A DNA stretch of 64,000 bases from Aurantibacillus circumpalustris (GTDB lineage Bacteria > Bacteroidota > Bacteroidia > B-17B0 > Aurantibacillaceae), in contig NZ_CP121197.1 of the NCBI RefSeq assembly GCF_029625215.1, positions 3,844,001 to 3,908,000 of the forward strand. The letters are read 5' to 3'. Made by a program: the position numbers and the translations under genes. Below, one piece after another: positions 44,943-55,689 of the stretch; the first letter of the stretch is position 1, and each line of letters begins with the position of its first letter. Under the pieces are notes generated by a model. It worked only from the letters and a program-made list of their open reading frames with translations. It made no database searches and was not told the DNA's origin.

Positions 44943-45656
44943 TCAGTTTAAAACATATAATGTATAGTCTTTATACCTAGTTGTTAATTTTGTTTTTCCA
45001 TTCACAAGGAGAATGTATTTTTTTTCATCAAAAACTCGCTTGTTTATCGGGTTATCGATTTTCAAATCTTCATAAGAAATTTCGAATATGGTTGAGTGTT
45101 TACTGTTTTTTAATTCAGGAATATTCATCTCCGCATTGTATGAATATTGCATCTTCATTACTCTTCGTTTGTCGCGATCAATAATTACCTTAATGTTGCG
45201 TATAGCTTGTTTTCCTTTTGGTTGTAGTAAATAAGTAACTTTGTTATTTTCTTTTTTAATTATTTTAATTTTATCATAGTTGGACAATAAACTGTCCAAA
45301 TTTTTTAAAGCATCCTCTAAAAACTTTTCTTCTTTATTTTTTCTCGATTTTTGTTTGTATTTTGCTGTGATTGAATGCGCATTTTCATCTAGCAATAATT
45401 CACACTTTGAATTGCTCATAAACTCAATTCCGTTATTTTTTTTATAAAAAATCCCTTCTTCGTTTTTTTTCACGTCGGTATAACTCTCCTGAAAGGCCTT
45501 ATCTAAATTATCGTCGAGGTACAACTTATAATGAACACGATAGGCGTAATTTTTGGATGAACTCATGGCCTCCATTATTACGCGTATATCATCTTTATAA
45601 GTCTGCCCGTTTAAAAGCATTGGCAGAATCAATACTAATTTTAGAATCTGTTTCAT
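44943..45656 (-). CDS. LolA-like periplasmic protein between the giant genes
   Basis: 237 residues with a signal peptide (MKQILKLVLILPMLLNGQ). The mature part alternates strands in the LolA/LolB-like half-barrel pattern (YAYRVHYKLYLDD; GIFYKKNNGIEFMS; VTYLLQPKGKQAIRNIKVIIDRDKRRVMKMQYSY; FEISYEDLKIDNPINKRVFD). Such proteins carry lipids or act as periplasmic chaperones. Its place 4-6 bp from both giant genes suggests a dedicated role in moving or maturing them. The fold assignment is tentative. Confidence 0.55.
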   Translation of the reverse strand: MKQILKLVLILPMLLNGQTYKDDIRVIMEAMSSSKNYAYRVHYKLYLDDNLDKAFQESYTDVKKNEEGIFYKKNNGIEFMSNSKCELLLDENAHSITAKYKQKSRKNKEEKFLEDALKNLDSLLSNYDKIKIIKKENNKVTYLLQPKGKQAIRNIKVIIDRDKRRVMKMQYSYNAEMNIPELKNSKHSTIFEISYEDLKIDNPINKRVFDEKKYILLVNGKTKLTTRYKDYTLYVLN

Positions 45657-45662
45657 TATCTT

Positions 45663-48600
45663 CTAGCGTTTATTTTTTCCAGTTCGTATTTCTTGTACAG
45701 TTTGAAGTGCATTTAAGGTCTCTTTCTTTTTTCGCACAAGCATACCTTCCTGGTCATATTCATATATGGTTGCAAAGTTTCTATCGTCCAGTTCGGCACA
45801 CAATTTTAGTTGGAACGGATCGTAAACTCTACAAGTCATTGTTGAATTAAACGGCTGAATTCTAAAATCATCAAGATAAAAACTGCCAGTTGATCCAGAG
45901 TTTATGAATATGTCAATGACGTATGGGCTCGTTCCCGGAAGTGAGGAAAGCTTTATTTCATAATCTAGCTTTTGCCAACCATTAATTATGTTAGACTTAA
46001 CCAGAGTTGTAGTACCGTTCGCAACTGATGACACCCCATAAGTCTGCGTAACAGAGAAATTTACCAAACTCGCGTAATCGGTAGACTGTGTAGTTCCCTT
46101 CACCCACATGGAGGCTATGTAGGTTTTATTCTGGTCGAGGTCAAGTTTTACTGCATTTACACCCTCTCCGTCTAGGCGACACCCACAATCTACATCATCA
46201 ACACCGTAGGTCACTTTCTGCCGGCTGTAAAATTGATTAACATTATACTTCAGATCAACACTTTGATTGGTTTGATAAAACAAACTGTATTTACCAGTGT
46301 GAGCTGCATTTGAGGTGTAGTTTGGTTGTAAGCTACCAGTTGGACTGATTTGATTATAAAAGCCCAAATGATCATTATTAAAAACACGGCTTGTGCCAGT
46401 GCTTGTGCCAGCTGTTAGAAAGGGGTAAACCCACCTATATTCTTCAAAGCTCTCAAAACCTACATCAGTAACTCGAGCATTTGTTGCTTCTAATATAGGC
46501 AGAGTGTGGTTAAATCCTGTACGGGTAGCCGAATTGACATCAATGGCATTTTTCACCTGGAGTTGATCGCCGTATGGGGAATAATAAGCTTCCTTTTCAA
46601 ATGCAATCCAGTTTCCACGATCTTTACCTGATATTCCGATGCTACAAAAATCGGAACGAATTGAAACCAAATAAGGATTGCCTGATTCTTGAAACCAAAA
46701 AGGGGTAAAAGAACCGGTACCCGAGGAGGGATATAATCCATCTGATTTTATATTCGGTTGAGCGCTATATGTTCGGATGGTCTTAAATTTATAAAACGTG
46801 ATAGGCTTCATATTACCGTAGCCTTCACTAATAACAGGATTTATAGATGTCATACTATAAGAACCCATAGGCACATTAGCACCTTGTTGTTGAGTTAATA
46901 ATGGATCCTTATAAAGTCCGCCACCAGAACAGTATTCGATCGCAGCGGCATCTAATATTTTCTGATTACTTTGTGAAAAATTAATTTCATTAACGCTGAC
47001 CGAGTTAGTAAATTGAGGATCAGTTAAAGATGTCACATATCCAATACTGGCAACAAGATTATTTTTATTTATTGGTTTGATAAGTCGTATCACATAATCA
47101 GATGCTACGTTAAGAGCTGTATAATTGGTCGTTGTCATAAGTTTTCCAACACGGTCTACGAGATTATAAGTTGAAGTTGAAGGATCTCTAACTAACCAAA
47201 ATCGGTCTCCAATTACCAAGGGCGACGAAGGATTTGTAACGTCAGTAAGAAGAACCTCATCACCCGGTTCAAATATGACTGGGTCGTTTACAGAAGTATA
47301 TGAAAAAGAACCTGTACTAACATCTAGTGGTTTAATAACAGATAAGGACGATGTAAGATGTGCGCAGAAGAGTCCTATCCCGTCTCGTTTAAATTCAGGG
47401 CTCATTTCCTTATACGCCCAATAAGCCGGATAATTAAAATTATAGACAGGTTCATCAAACTCATTCAGAACTTTTGTGAGCAATACATCTCCTGTATTTG
47501 CATCCCAAAGTAAATTTTCGGTTGTTGTTTTACTCCCATTGTAAGTCTGTTCAATTTTCTCAAGGATCCCATATTCCTGTACTACTTTAGTTAAAGAAGC
47601 TCCGTTAAATCCAAATATAGTCAAACCATGAAGAAGAGATTCATTGTAAGTTGGAACGTCGGGGCCGATCCAAAATGGCGGTATAAAACCTACTCCTATT
47701 TCGTGAACCGTGCTATTGCCTAGTGTAGTTGTTTCGGTCACATTTTGTCTAGTATCAGCGGTAACATCTATGTCGCGATTTATAACTTTATCGCTAATAA
47801 TATTTTGTTCGTTAATGGTAGGTACGGAATTTGCGAGACTCTCTGGTTCATCGGTTTTTGTCTTATAAGAATATTTCGTTTTCTCAATTGGTTGCAATGA
47901 ATTATCTTCTCCGAATACCGCAATAGATTTTAATTTTCCATGCATATCATTAAATTTCAAAAGAAATCCCTGAGTAAGGTGAAATATTTTTCTAGCCACA
48001 TAGGCAGGATTATCGAGCCGGTTTATAAAGCTTGAAAGAGTTGCGTCTGGTGGAATTGATTCCTGTATTTTTCTTTGCCTGCCTTTCTCTTTATCCACAA
48101 TGGGAAAATCCTTTGCCGTAAAAAATTCGAATTCTGTTTTGCCACTCGCTGCTACATTTAACACGCTCGGATCAGAAATAGTTCTCAGGGTAACTTTGGA
48201 ATAACCTACAACGGGCATTGGGTAAAGCATTTCACCAAGAGGTTCCTCTTGAAAAAAATGATCGTTTGGCGCATATTTTTTTTCAACTTCAAAACCAATA
48301 GGTTGTCTCATACTATTTTCATCGCCTCCAACCAGCGGTTCATAGGACGCCACTCCGCTTGTTAAAATTACTCCGGAAATAGGATCCTGAAATGTATATT
48401 CAAAAGTTTGACCATAAGAAGTACTATTTTCGCTATATGGTGTTGAGTTAATTCCATTCGTCATTCCTGCCCAGTCATCTTCGGTAATAATTTTTTTAAC
48501 CCTATGACCGCCACCTAATTTGGTATTATGCGCACTATATAATCTAACAAAAGATTTATTGGGAAATAGGGTTACGCAAAAATTCTGATCATAGAAGCGT

Positions 48601-51600
48601 TTGTTCGCATTACCGAGTTTAGCATCCTCAAGATCTATTTTGGCAACACCTAAACCAGCTTCTGAATTTAACTTTTGCACAACAGGGTCTTCTAAACTCC
48701 CGCCCATATTAGCAGGCTCCGAGCCCGGATATGCTATACGCGGTGCATAATTTCGCAAAAAATCCCAACCTGCCATGCAAATTGGACTTGTAACAAAATT
48801 AATTGGACTGTATGTCCTTGAACGCTTAGATTTCCAGTCTTTTGTCACCACTTTGGTGGGTTGTAATTGCACGCAGGCGAAGCGATAACATGAAGTCGTA
48901 CCTGTTCCTGCGCTATTCATAACTGTGTATGTATTATTAGCAATGCCTCCGTCAAATAATTTTACATTTGTTATATTTGTATAACCATTAATAAACTCGT
49001 AATACTCTTTCGCCAGCCCTGCACCACACGATGGATCAGCAACTTTTAAAAAAGTTTTAAAATATAAATCGAAAGGTTTATTTAAATTTTCATTAAAGCA
49101 AAGAACTTTTGCGGCATAATCATTGGCATCATTTTGTGAAAGCAAGGTAGAAATGCCATTGCTCATGCTACTTAAATCAACAATTACCGAAGGATTATCT
49201 TTTATATTGCAAGTTGATGGGTTACCGTATGTTGCAGTAACATCAATAGAAAAATTGCTCACGCCAGGCACACAGTTGTATATCTGGCACATTTGCGATA
49301 CAGGACGATCTTGGACATACCCATAATCATCAGCTTCGTAAGTTATTTTTATCGAGGCGCCGCTTGGTGTTTTAATTTGTGTAAGATTCCATGCGGCGGC
49401 ATAGCTATCAGCTAATTCTTTATTTTGCTCAGAATAGGGGAATTCAATATTATTAAGACCAACCGTACTTCCAACAACAGAGCCATTATTTGGTAAATAA
49501 GAACCCCAACGATCTATTGAACGTGGATCATAATTAAAATTTTGACCCCCTGAGCCAGCTCCTAAAATAGCGCTTGTGTGTGAATTATCGGCATAAAAGA
49601 ACTCATAAGGAGACAAAGCTGATTTATTTGAAGTGCCATAGGTAAAATATACTTTTGTTAATGTAAGCTTGCCGTGATCTATATTATTAGAAGAAATCGT
49701 ATTAAAGGTATTATGACACAGGGAATAGTTATATTCGAAGTGTACCGATTTTAATGGAATTGCATTAGTAATTCCTTTTTCAAGAATTTCGTTTTTAGAG
49801 TAAAGATCCAGCCGATCTAATTTTAGCATTTCTCCTATTGTACCTTTTGCACCACTTTCATTTTGAACTCCCATGCCATCTGAGCGTGCACTTGTTCTGA
49901 AAACCGCAACATAATTTTTTGTTTCAATTGAGTGCACATAATAGCTTTCCCTAATTCCATACTCATATTGTGCATTGTCATCAAGATCGTCACTAATCAA
50001 CCCCTTATCAAAGTTGGCATGGTTAGTAGCGGTTGAGATGCCACCCGCTAATGTAGATCCTGAAATTGTCGAATCTAAACAATATGGTTCCCTCCAGCGA
50101 TAGTTATTCTCTTTGCTATAATTAAATTTTGTAAAACTTCCCAAATCATCATAACTTGGACCATTACCCGTAACATCCACATAATCTGAGGATAAAACAC
50201 TTGTTAAAAGAAATGACGAAGAATAAGCTGGTGTTTCATCAATCTTTAAGAAATTATCATTACCTCGTTTGTTATCATTTATGTCTTTAGCTGTATACTC
50301 TACAAATTGGCAAGGCTCGGAGATGTTAAGAGGGCTATGACTATAAGTAATACTTGGAAAATTAAAAAGGGTTGAATTAAACACGTATTGATCTTCTTCT
50401 CTGTCAGAAGCATTAAATGCAGTTATTTTCTTATATAAATTGTAAGAAGGGATTCCATATACATAATGATCACCATGTTTATTCGTTAGTGATACTTCGG
50501 AAATATGGTGATTTACTGGAGCAATTGTACCTGTAACGCCGCCTAAGAATGAATTTTTAAAACGACGATCAATATTTATCAACGTAGAATTGCTGGATAC
50601 GGAAACAAGTTTATTGGATGAATTGATTGAAAAAGTGTTTTTGTCGTATAGATTTATTTTCCGTTCAACACCAAATTGACTAGCTTGATCTGCTGTAAGA
50701 CTCTTAATATGTTTTGATCTTACATCTCTTTTTTTTCTTCCGACATTTTCGATAGGGCTTAAAACAGAATAGCCTGGTCCAACGTTAACCAGTTCAGGAT
50801 AAATTGTATAGTCAAAGTGAAGGTCCGTTTCATAATCGTCATCTCTTTCGCATAAATCACCCAATTCTTTAAAATAGGTATTTTCTATTAATGCTTTTTG
50901 AGCATCAATAGAAAAACTGGCCGAAGGCGTCACGATATCTTGGTGTGAGGCATGAGAAAGTTTTGCTAAAAACGGCGACGGCCACTGATTACTCAAACCT
51001 CTAGCAGCTATAGTTGATAATTCCGATAACTCGTGGGCAATGAAATCCCCACCAAATTCATAACCGCTATGGATACTATTTGAAACTAATTTATGGTCTG
51101 GGTCATGCACTGCACTAATATCACTTCTAAATGGTCGGAATGCTGAACTCATTCCTTGTGCTGAAGCGAAAAACAAATCATATGTTGAGGATGCTGATGA
51201 ACCATTTGGAGTTTCATCCATAATGGCTCCTTCCCGAAATCGATTAAAATCCATTAATGAATTATTATCTGCATTCTGAGAATACAAATAGCCGTATGAT
51301 CTAATTACGTTATTTGAAGAGGCGCTCATTGAACGATAAAATCCCTGAACACCCTCAAAGTCACCACCATTAATCGATATTCCAAGGGCGTTCACTTTCC
51401 CCCATGTTCCATACCTTTCAGAGTGACTTGCACCACCACCCAACATGTTAAACGGTATAGTTGGAGCATAAGATACGGCACCAACTGGGATTGAGCAGTA
51501 TCCTCCACTCGTGCTACTCACCATTGCCCCAACAACAGAGCGTATATCGGGTTTACCAATTGACCCATACCGTGAGTTTGTAGTTGCGCCATTTCTCGTA

Positions 51601-52319
51601 TTATAATTGGTACCCTTCCCCCAAGAAGCATTACTGAAACCTCCAAAGAACCCATAGCCACTTGAATATGTGTCCCCAAAACTACCCCCTTCTTGTGAAT
51701 TATAAGTGGTATTATACCCGGTGCTAAAATTTAATGACCAACCCCCAACTCCCACGTTAAGTGAGTAGTGTGAGTCGTAACCTCGTTCATATCCATAACC
51801 TTTGTGGTTATTGTAAACTAATACATTGGAGCTACTTTCGCCCGATTGGTCACTTACACCGTATATTGGAATGCCAGATATACCAAAAGAGTAACCACTA
51901 CCTAACCAATTTGATTTCGTAGGGCCTGAACCTAGATATACAAATGGCTTTGATTTTACTATCGAATGGACCTCGTCACCGTTAAAATCGTCAGGCAATC
52001 CTTTCATCATTCTGTTTAGGACTCCCGGGTTCAGAGACCAGCCAAGCCCAACCCAGCTAGCTTCACTTTCCATGCTTACTCCAGCCTTATATGATAAGTT
52101 TAATGGGTAACCTTCAACATCCATTAATGGTATGTTATATTTAAAGTCGCCTGTAAATAAATCCACCATTTCACTTGAGTTGGCTGATTCGAAACTTTGA
52201 AATTCTGGTTGCATTGCACCGTTTGTTAGCGCAAAAGCAAGAGTTGGCGAAATAATCTCGAAAAGAATATTTAAAATCATGTAAACCGATACGTATCTGA
52301 TGACATTGTTTTTCTTCAT
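45663..52319 (-). CDS. Giant secreted Rhs-partner protein (SpvB/TcB-like shell half)
   Basis: 2,218 residues; the N-terminal hydrophobic segment (YVSVYMILNILFEIISPTLAFA) is a signal peptide. Right after it comes the block NSSEMVDLFTGDFKYNIPLMDVEGYPLNLSY...VGLGWSLNPGVLNR, the usual N-domain of large Bacteroidota proteins encoded next to Rhs genes. A long beta-rich body contains many Tyr/Asn/Ser strands. Near the C-terminus are a carbohydrate-binding-like jelly roll (LDLDQNKTYIASMWVKGT...GSTGSFYLDDFRIQP) and a short Rhs-like piece (VYDPFQLKLCAELDDRNFATIYEYDQEGMLVRK). By analogy with TcB-TcC it could form half of a toxin-containing shell with the Rhs protein. This is inferred, not shown. Confidence 0.75.
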   Translation of the reverse strand: MKKNNVIRYVSVYMILNILFEIISPTLAFALTNGAMQPEFQSFESANSSEMVDLFTGDFKYNIPLMDVEGYPLNLSYKAGVSMESEASWVGLGWSLNPGVLNRMMKGLPDDFNGDEVHSIVKSKPFVYLGSGPTKSNWLGSGYSFGISGIPIYGVSDQSGESSSNVLVYNNHKGYGYERGYDSHYSLNVGVGGWSLNFSTGYNTTYNSQEGGSFGDTYSSGYGFFGGFSNASWGKGTNYNTRNGATTNSRYGSIGKPDIRSVVGAMVSSTSGGYCSIPVGAVSYAPTIPFNMLGGGASHSERYGTWGKVNALGISINGGDFEGVQGFYRSMSASSNNVIRSYGYLYSQNADNNSLMDFNRFREGAIMDETPNGSSASSTYDLFFASAQGMSSAFRPFRSDISAVHDPDHKLVSNSIHSGYEFGGDFIAHELSELSTIAARGLSNQWPSPFLAKLSHASHQDIVTPSASFSIDAQKALIENTYFKELGDLCERDDDYETDLHFDYTIYPELVNVGPGYSVLSPIENVGRKKRDVRSKHIKSLTADQASQFGVERKINLYDKNTFSINSSNKLVSVSSNSTLINIDRRFKNSFLGGVTGTIAPVNHHISEVSLTNKHGDHYVYGIPSYNLYKKITAFNASDREEDQYVFNSTLFNFPSITYSHSPLNISEPCQFVEYTAKDINDNKRGNDNFLKIDETPAYSSSFLLTSVLSSDYVDVTGNGPSYDDLGSFTKFNYSKENNYRWREPYCLDSTISGSTLAGGISTATNHANFDKGLISDDLDDNAQYEYGIRESYYVHSIETKNYVAVFRTSARSDGMGVQNESGAKGTIGEMLKLDRLDLYSKNEILEKGITNAIPLKSVHFEYNYSLCHNTFNTISSNNIDHGKLTLTKVYFTYGTSNKSALSPYEFFYADNSHTSAILGAGSGGQNFNYDPRSIDRWGSYLPNNGSVVGSTVGLNNIEFPYSEQNKELADSYAAAWNLTQIKTPSGASIKITYEADDYGYVQDRPVSQMCQIYNCVPGVSNFSIDVTATYGNPSTCNIKDNPSVIVDLSSMSNGISTLLSQNDANDYAAKVLCFNENLNKPFDLYFKTFLKVADPSCGAGLAKEYYEFINGYTNITNVKLFDGGIANNTYTVMNSAGTGTTSCYRFACVQLQPTKVVTKDWKSKRSRTYSPINFVTSPICMAGWDFLRNYAPRIAYPGSEPANMGGSLEDPVVQKLNSEAGLGVAKIDLEDAKLGNANKRFYDQNFCVTLFPNKSFVRLYSAHNTKLGGGHRVKKIITEDDWAGMTNGINSTPYSENSTSYGQTFEYTFQDPISGVILTSGVASYEPLVGGDENSMRQPIGFEVEKKYAPNDHFFQEEPLGEMLYPMPVVGYSKVTLRTISDPSVLNVAASGKTEFEFFTAKDFPIVDKEKGRQRKIQESIPPDATLSSFINRLDNPAYVARKIFHLTQGFLLKFNDMHGKLKSIAVFGEDNSLQPIEKTKYSYKTKTDEPESLANSVPTINEQNIISDKVINRDIDVTADTRQNVTETTTLGNSTVHEIGVGFIPPFWIGPDVPTYNESLLHGLTIFGFNGASLTKVVQEYGILEKIEQTYNGSKTTTENLLWDANTGDVLLTKVLNEFDEPVYNFNYPAYWAYKEMSPEFKRDGIGLFCAHLTSSLSVIKPLDVSTGSFSYTSVNDPVIFEPGDEVLLTDVTNPSSPLVIGDRFWLVRDPSTSTYNLVDRVGKLMTTTNYTALNVASDYVIRLIKPINKNNLVASIGYVTSLTDPQFTNSVSVNEINFSQSNQKILDAAAIEYCSGGGLYKDPLLTQQQGANVPMGSYSMTSINPVISEGYGNMKPITFYKFKTIRTYSAQPNIKSDGLYPSSGTGSFTPFWFQESGNPYLVSIRSDFCSIGISGKDRGNWIAFEKEAYYSPYGDQLQVKNAIDVNSATRTGFNHTLPILEATNARVTDVGFESFEEYRWVYPFLTAGTSTGTSRVFNNDHLGFYNQISPTGSLQPNYTSNAAHTGKYSLFYQTNQSVDLKYNVNQFYSRQKVTYGVDDVDCGCRLDGEGVNAVKLDLDQNKTYIASMWVKGTTQSTDYASLVNFSVTQTYGVSSVANGTTTLVKSNIINGWQKLDYEIKLSSLPGTSPYVIDIFINSGSTGSFYLDDFRIQPFNSTMTCRVYDPFQLKLCAELDDRNFATIYEYDQEGMLVRKKKETLNALQTVQEIRTGKNKR

Positions 52320-52322
52320 ACC

Positions 52323-52949
52323 TTAAATTTTAAGAGTCGGCAAATTGTTAAATATTTTAGAATTGTAGTGGAACTTTATCCTGCCGCTATTAAATATGTT
52401 GTCATCAAAGATGATTGTGCAATCATCCATGTCAGACTTATTATTATAAAAAGTTGCGCTGATTCTTATTATCGGAGCGACTGAATTTGCCGCTTCTAAA
52501 TGGACAAAACCGCAAGGAACAATCTCTCCATTTGAAAGTTGCAATGCAAAGTCTTTTTGAAGCTCATTATTAGAATAGGATATTAGTTTGCTGTATAAAT
52601 CAGTTTTAAAAATAGTTTCTTTAACCCGATGGTTTAAATGTGAATCATCCTCAATTAGAAAAACAACAGTTAACTGATTTTTGTGATAGTCCTTTTCAGT
52701 ATCAAATTGCTCTTTGCTCGTGTATGTAGCCGCTGAACTGAGTAAAGTAATTAACGACGGTATTTGAAGTTTACATTTAAACTTTATGTCATCGATCGTT
52801 TTGGTTTGACTTAATCCACTCTCTTGTGAACTTAAAAACCTTACATATTCTCTAGGTGAGAGGTTATCTAAATTATGGTTGCACCCCGTCATAATATAGC
52901 AGAGAATAAAAAAAATATTTTTTCCTATTCTATTCATTGTTACCTTCAT
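52323..52949 (-). CDS. Lipoprotein of unknown function in the Rhs operon
   Basis: 208 residues (or 204 from the second Met). The signal ends in lipobox ICYIMTGC-like sequence (FFILCYIMTGCNHN). The mature part is mixed alpha/beta with no known domain (PREYVRFLSSQESGLSQTK; NQLTVVFLIEDDSHLN; PCGFVHLEAANSVAPIIRISATFYNN). Its 5' end overlaps the OmpH-like gene by 20 bp, showing translational coupling. It is probably an outer-membrane accessory of the operon. Confidence 0.7.
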   Translation of the reverse strand: MKVTMNRIGKNIFFILCYIMTGCNHNLDNLSPREYVRFLSSQESGLSQTKTIDDIKFKCKLQIPSLITLLSSAATYTSKEQFDTEKDYHKNQLTVVFLIEDDSHLNHRVKETIFKTDLYSKLISYSNNELQKDFALQLSNGEIVPCGFVHLEAANSVAPIIRISATFYNNKSDMDDCTIIFDDNIFNSGRIKFHYNSKIFNNLPTLKI

Positions 52950-53454
52950 ACTGTTGATTAATATATAATATTAGCGGATCCGTCACATTGCCCTCGACAG
53001 ACGCATACATAATATTTCCTTGTCCAGTCGCGCCAAGAATATAACTGTAATTCATCATTTTTCCATAGCTTTCAACATATCTATTTATTTGTTTCCAAAT
53101 TTTTTCGTTACATTTTTCAGACTGAGATTGGTTTTCTTTTTCAATCGAATTTTTTTTATATAAGTATTCTTGCTCCAATTTCTTAAGATTGTCAATGGTT
53201 TCCTTACTTGTTGCTTTTAACTCCCTCACTTTTTGGTTTTCAAAACTTAAATTTTTATAAAGAGAGTCTAGTATGTGCTTACGAGCTTTAACTGTTTTAG
53301 CTAATTCAGCATTGAGTTCAACTGATAAATGAAACTCTTCATAGACACGAGCCATATCAATGTATACAGTCTTTATGGAATTGTTTTTTAGCGACATTGC
53401 CAAAGCCGAAACTCCAAAGATTATGGATAGAATAATTATTACATTTTTTGCCAT
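52930..53454 (-). CDS. OmpH/Skp-family periplasmic chaperone
   Basis: 174 residues with an N-terminal signal or anchor (VIIILSIIFGVSALAMSL). The first strand (IKTVYIDMARVYEEF) is followed by long coiled-coil tentacles (LNAELAKTVKARKHILDSLYK...; NLKKLEQEYLYKKNSIEKENQSQ) and a closing strand set (YSYILGATGQGNIMYASVEGNVTD), the fold order of OmpH/Skp. These chaperones hold unfolded outer-membrane or secreted proteins. Embedding one in this operon suggests a dedicated carrier for the giant exported products. Confidence 0.85.
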   Translation of the reverse strand: MAKNVIIILSIIFGVSALAMSLKNNSIKTVYIDMARVYEEFHLSVELNAELAKTVKARKHILDSLYKNLSFENQKVRELKATSKETIDNLKKLEQEYLYKKNSIEKENQSQSEKCNEKIWKQINRYVESYGKMMNYSYILGATGQGNIMYASVEGNVTDPLILYINQQYEGNNE

Positions 53455-53455
53455 A

Positions 53456-55684
53456 TTATTTTTTGAATCTTAAGTATAACTTTTCGGTTTTTTCATTTGT
53501 CACTTCTAAAGTATAATACCCAGTAGGTAAACTAGAAGCGTTTAATGTTAGTCTGTTATCTCCCGGGCTTATTACTTGAAGATTAACTAAATTATTATTG
53601 TTTGACGAAGCGACTACTGTATGAGTTTTATCATATACATAATAGCTAAGATTTGAGGCATCGTATTGAGCTTCATTTTTAAAAAATAACTGATCACTAA
53701 ATAGTTTATAATATTCATTATTCAATTCCTTATCCAGTCTAGCAAAAGGCTCTCCAATAACCTCGACTGTATTGGAGGCTGCACAACCATATACATCCCG
53801 CATACTAACGGTATAAATTAAAGAGACTTGTGGACTCACGATAGGATCTTTAAAACTATTTGTAGTTGGAAAAACAAAAGAATAGTTAGGAGTCCACGTA
53901 AATTGAAACGGTGCAGTTCCAGAAGTTACTGTTGATGTTAATAACACATTATTACCAACTCCGAAATGCAATGGTGAAGTCGCAGAAATTGAAGCGGTAC
54001 TGACATTTATACTGAAAACTACACTAAAATAACATTCTGTAATTCCGTTAAAATAAGTGCCCGATGCTGTAACATTGCCACCACTAATTAAACCGAAAAT
54101 TGGCACGCTCATTCCAGTGCTAATTGGTATCCATCCGGCGGAAATTCCATACGACCAATATGGACCAGATAATATTGGCACAAAAGAATTAAGAGTTAGG
54201 GTAAGATTCTCGCCCGGACAAAAATCCGTTCTTGATCTGGGTCCTCTAGGGCCAACTTCATCAACGTTTGAAGAAGATGTAATATAACCGACACCTAAAA
54301 CTAAGTCACATAAATGTTCAAAAAAAACATCATCACCAAGACTTGAATTTTCACCGATATCGTCAATTCTGGGATTAGATCCTGGAGGGGTTAAGTCTGC
54401 TAGCAACAAATAATTATTCAATTGACCTTCATTTTTGGAATTCCCATTGACGAAAATTCTAGCGTAATTAATTGTATCGGGAAGAGATTCTTCATTCAAA
54501 ATATCTAGCGGTCCATTTATTACACCGGGTACTGAACTGTATTTATTTTCAAAGTCTCCAGTAACTATAACACTCGCCTTTCCTAAATTAATTACACCAT
54601 AATTGCCTAGGTTACCATTTAAAAAAACTATACTATTATTATTAAATACACCAACTGGTTCGTCTATTTGAAAGTCGCTGTAGAGGTTCATTTCCGAGTT
54701 GTTTGTTACTACCCCACTAGTGATTCTTAATATGCTGGCTTCGACATACATATCATTATTAAAAACCGAGTTTACATTGTTAATCACTCCATTAACCTGT
54801 AAAAAATTACTATTATTAAGTTCAGTGTCGATTCCGTATAAATTCACATCACCCTCGATATACATTATTGCAGAGCTCGAAATTGCATTATTATTTAATC
54901 TTACTGAGGCATTAAGTATTGTGCAATTAATACCATTGAATAACGATAACTCGCTATAATTGTTAATTGTAATTGTTCCACTCCCTTGAGCATCACCACT
55001 TATATTCACACTATCATTCACATTAACGACACCATAATTGTCCAGAGTTTTTAAACCATCATCTTTTAAAGTAAAAGTTCCATTAATATTGAAACTTGCC
55101 AATTCACTCACAAAAACACTTGCATTCGAATTAAAAATAACATTACCATTAACGTTTAACGAAGTAATAAAATCACTATTAGTCGTAGACGTTGCTGCTA
55201 AGCCAATATTAAACCTGCTACTGCCAGAAAAAATGTTGAAGTTTTGACAACTTGTTGATGAGCCTTTATGAATATTAACAATTAGACTATCACTTGAATT
55301 GTTATAGATACTTAAGCTATCATTAAAAATCATTTGGCTTCCCGTGTAATTATTTATTATAGTTTCACCAGAAACTTTAAAAACTATATCACCATTGCTT
55401 AATGCTGTTACTTTACCATAAATAGAATTTTCAAAAACACCGTATCTAATCTCCAATTTTGTTATGGTTCCGCTATTACAAATGGCACCTCCGTTAAGGG
55501 TTAAATTTCCAGTGTAGGTAAAATTCTCAGCTATGCACAGCTTTTGACCAGTTGTAACAGTATAACTTGAAACTGAATTGTCAGCTACGACTATTGAACA
55601 GTCTATGCATTGGGAGTAAACGATATCCAACCAGAACATCGCAATCGTAAACAATACAACTTCTATAAGTCTTTTACTAACCAT
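53456..55684 (-). CDS. Secreted Asn/Ser-rich beta-helix-like repeat protein
   Basis: 742 residues with a signal peptide (VVLFTIAMFWLDIVYSQ). Residues ~30-450 are irregular short strands rich in Asn (TLNGGAICNSGTITKL, VNGNVIFNSNASVFV, NNNSIVFLNGNLGNYGVI), likely a right-handed beta-helix. A PKD-like domain (APFQFTWTPNYSFVF...YTVSMRDVYGCAASN) follows, then a C-terminal ~80-residue strand domain ending LPTGYYTLEVTNEKTEKLYLRFKK that resembles a T9SS sorting domain without the usual NPT start. It is a surface or matrix protein. Its N-terminus is paralogous to the preceding 186-residue protein. Confidence 0.75.
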   Translation of the reverse strand: MVSKRLIEVVLFTIAMFWLDIVYSQCIDCSIVVADNSVSSYTVTTGQKLCIAENFTYTGNLTLNGGAICNSGTITKLEIRYGVFENSIYGKVTALSNGDIVFKVSGETIINNYTGSQMIFNDSLSIYNNSSDSLIVNIHKGSSTSCQNFNIFSGSSRFNIGLAATSTTNSDFITSLNVNGNVIFNSNASVFVSELASFNINGTFTLKDDGLKTLDNYGVVNVNDSVNISGDAQGSGTITINNYSELSLFNGINCTILNASVRLNNNAISSSAIMYIEGDVNLYGIDTELNNSNFLQVNGVINNVNSVFNNDMYVEASILRITSGVVTNNSEMNLYSDFQIDEPVGVFNNNSIVFLNGNLGNYGVINLGKASVIVTGDFENKYSSVPGVINGPLDILNEESLPDTINYARIFVNGNSKNEGQLNNYLLLADLTPPGSNPRIDDIGENSSLGDDVFFEHLCDLVLGVGYITSSSNVDEVGPRGPRSRTDFCPGENLTLTLNSFVPILSGPYWSYGISAGWIPISTGMSVPIFGLISGGNVTASGTYFNGITECYFSVVFSINVSTASISATSPLHFGVGNNVLLTSTVTSGTAPFQFTWTPNYSFVFPTTNSFKDPIVSPQVSLIYTVSMRDVYGCAASNTVEVIGEPFARLDKELNNEYYKLFSDQLFFKNEAQYDASNLSYYVYDKTHTVVASSNNNNLVNLQVISPGDNRLTLNASSLPTGYYTLEVTNEKTEKLYLRFKK

Positions 55685-55689
55685 AGGTT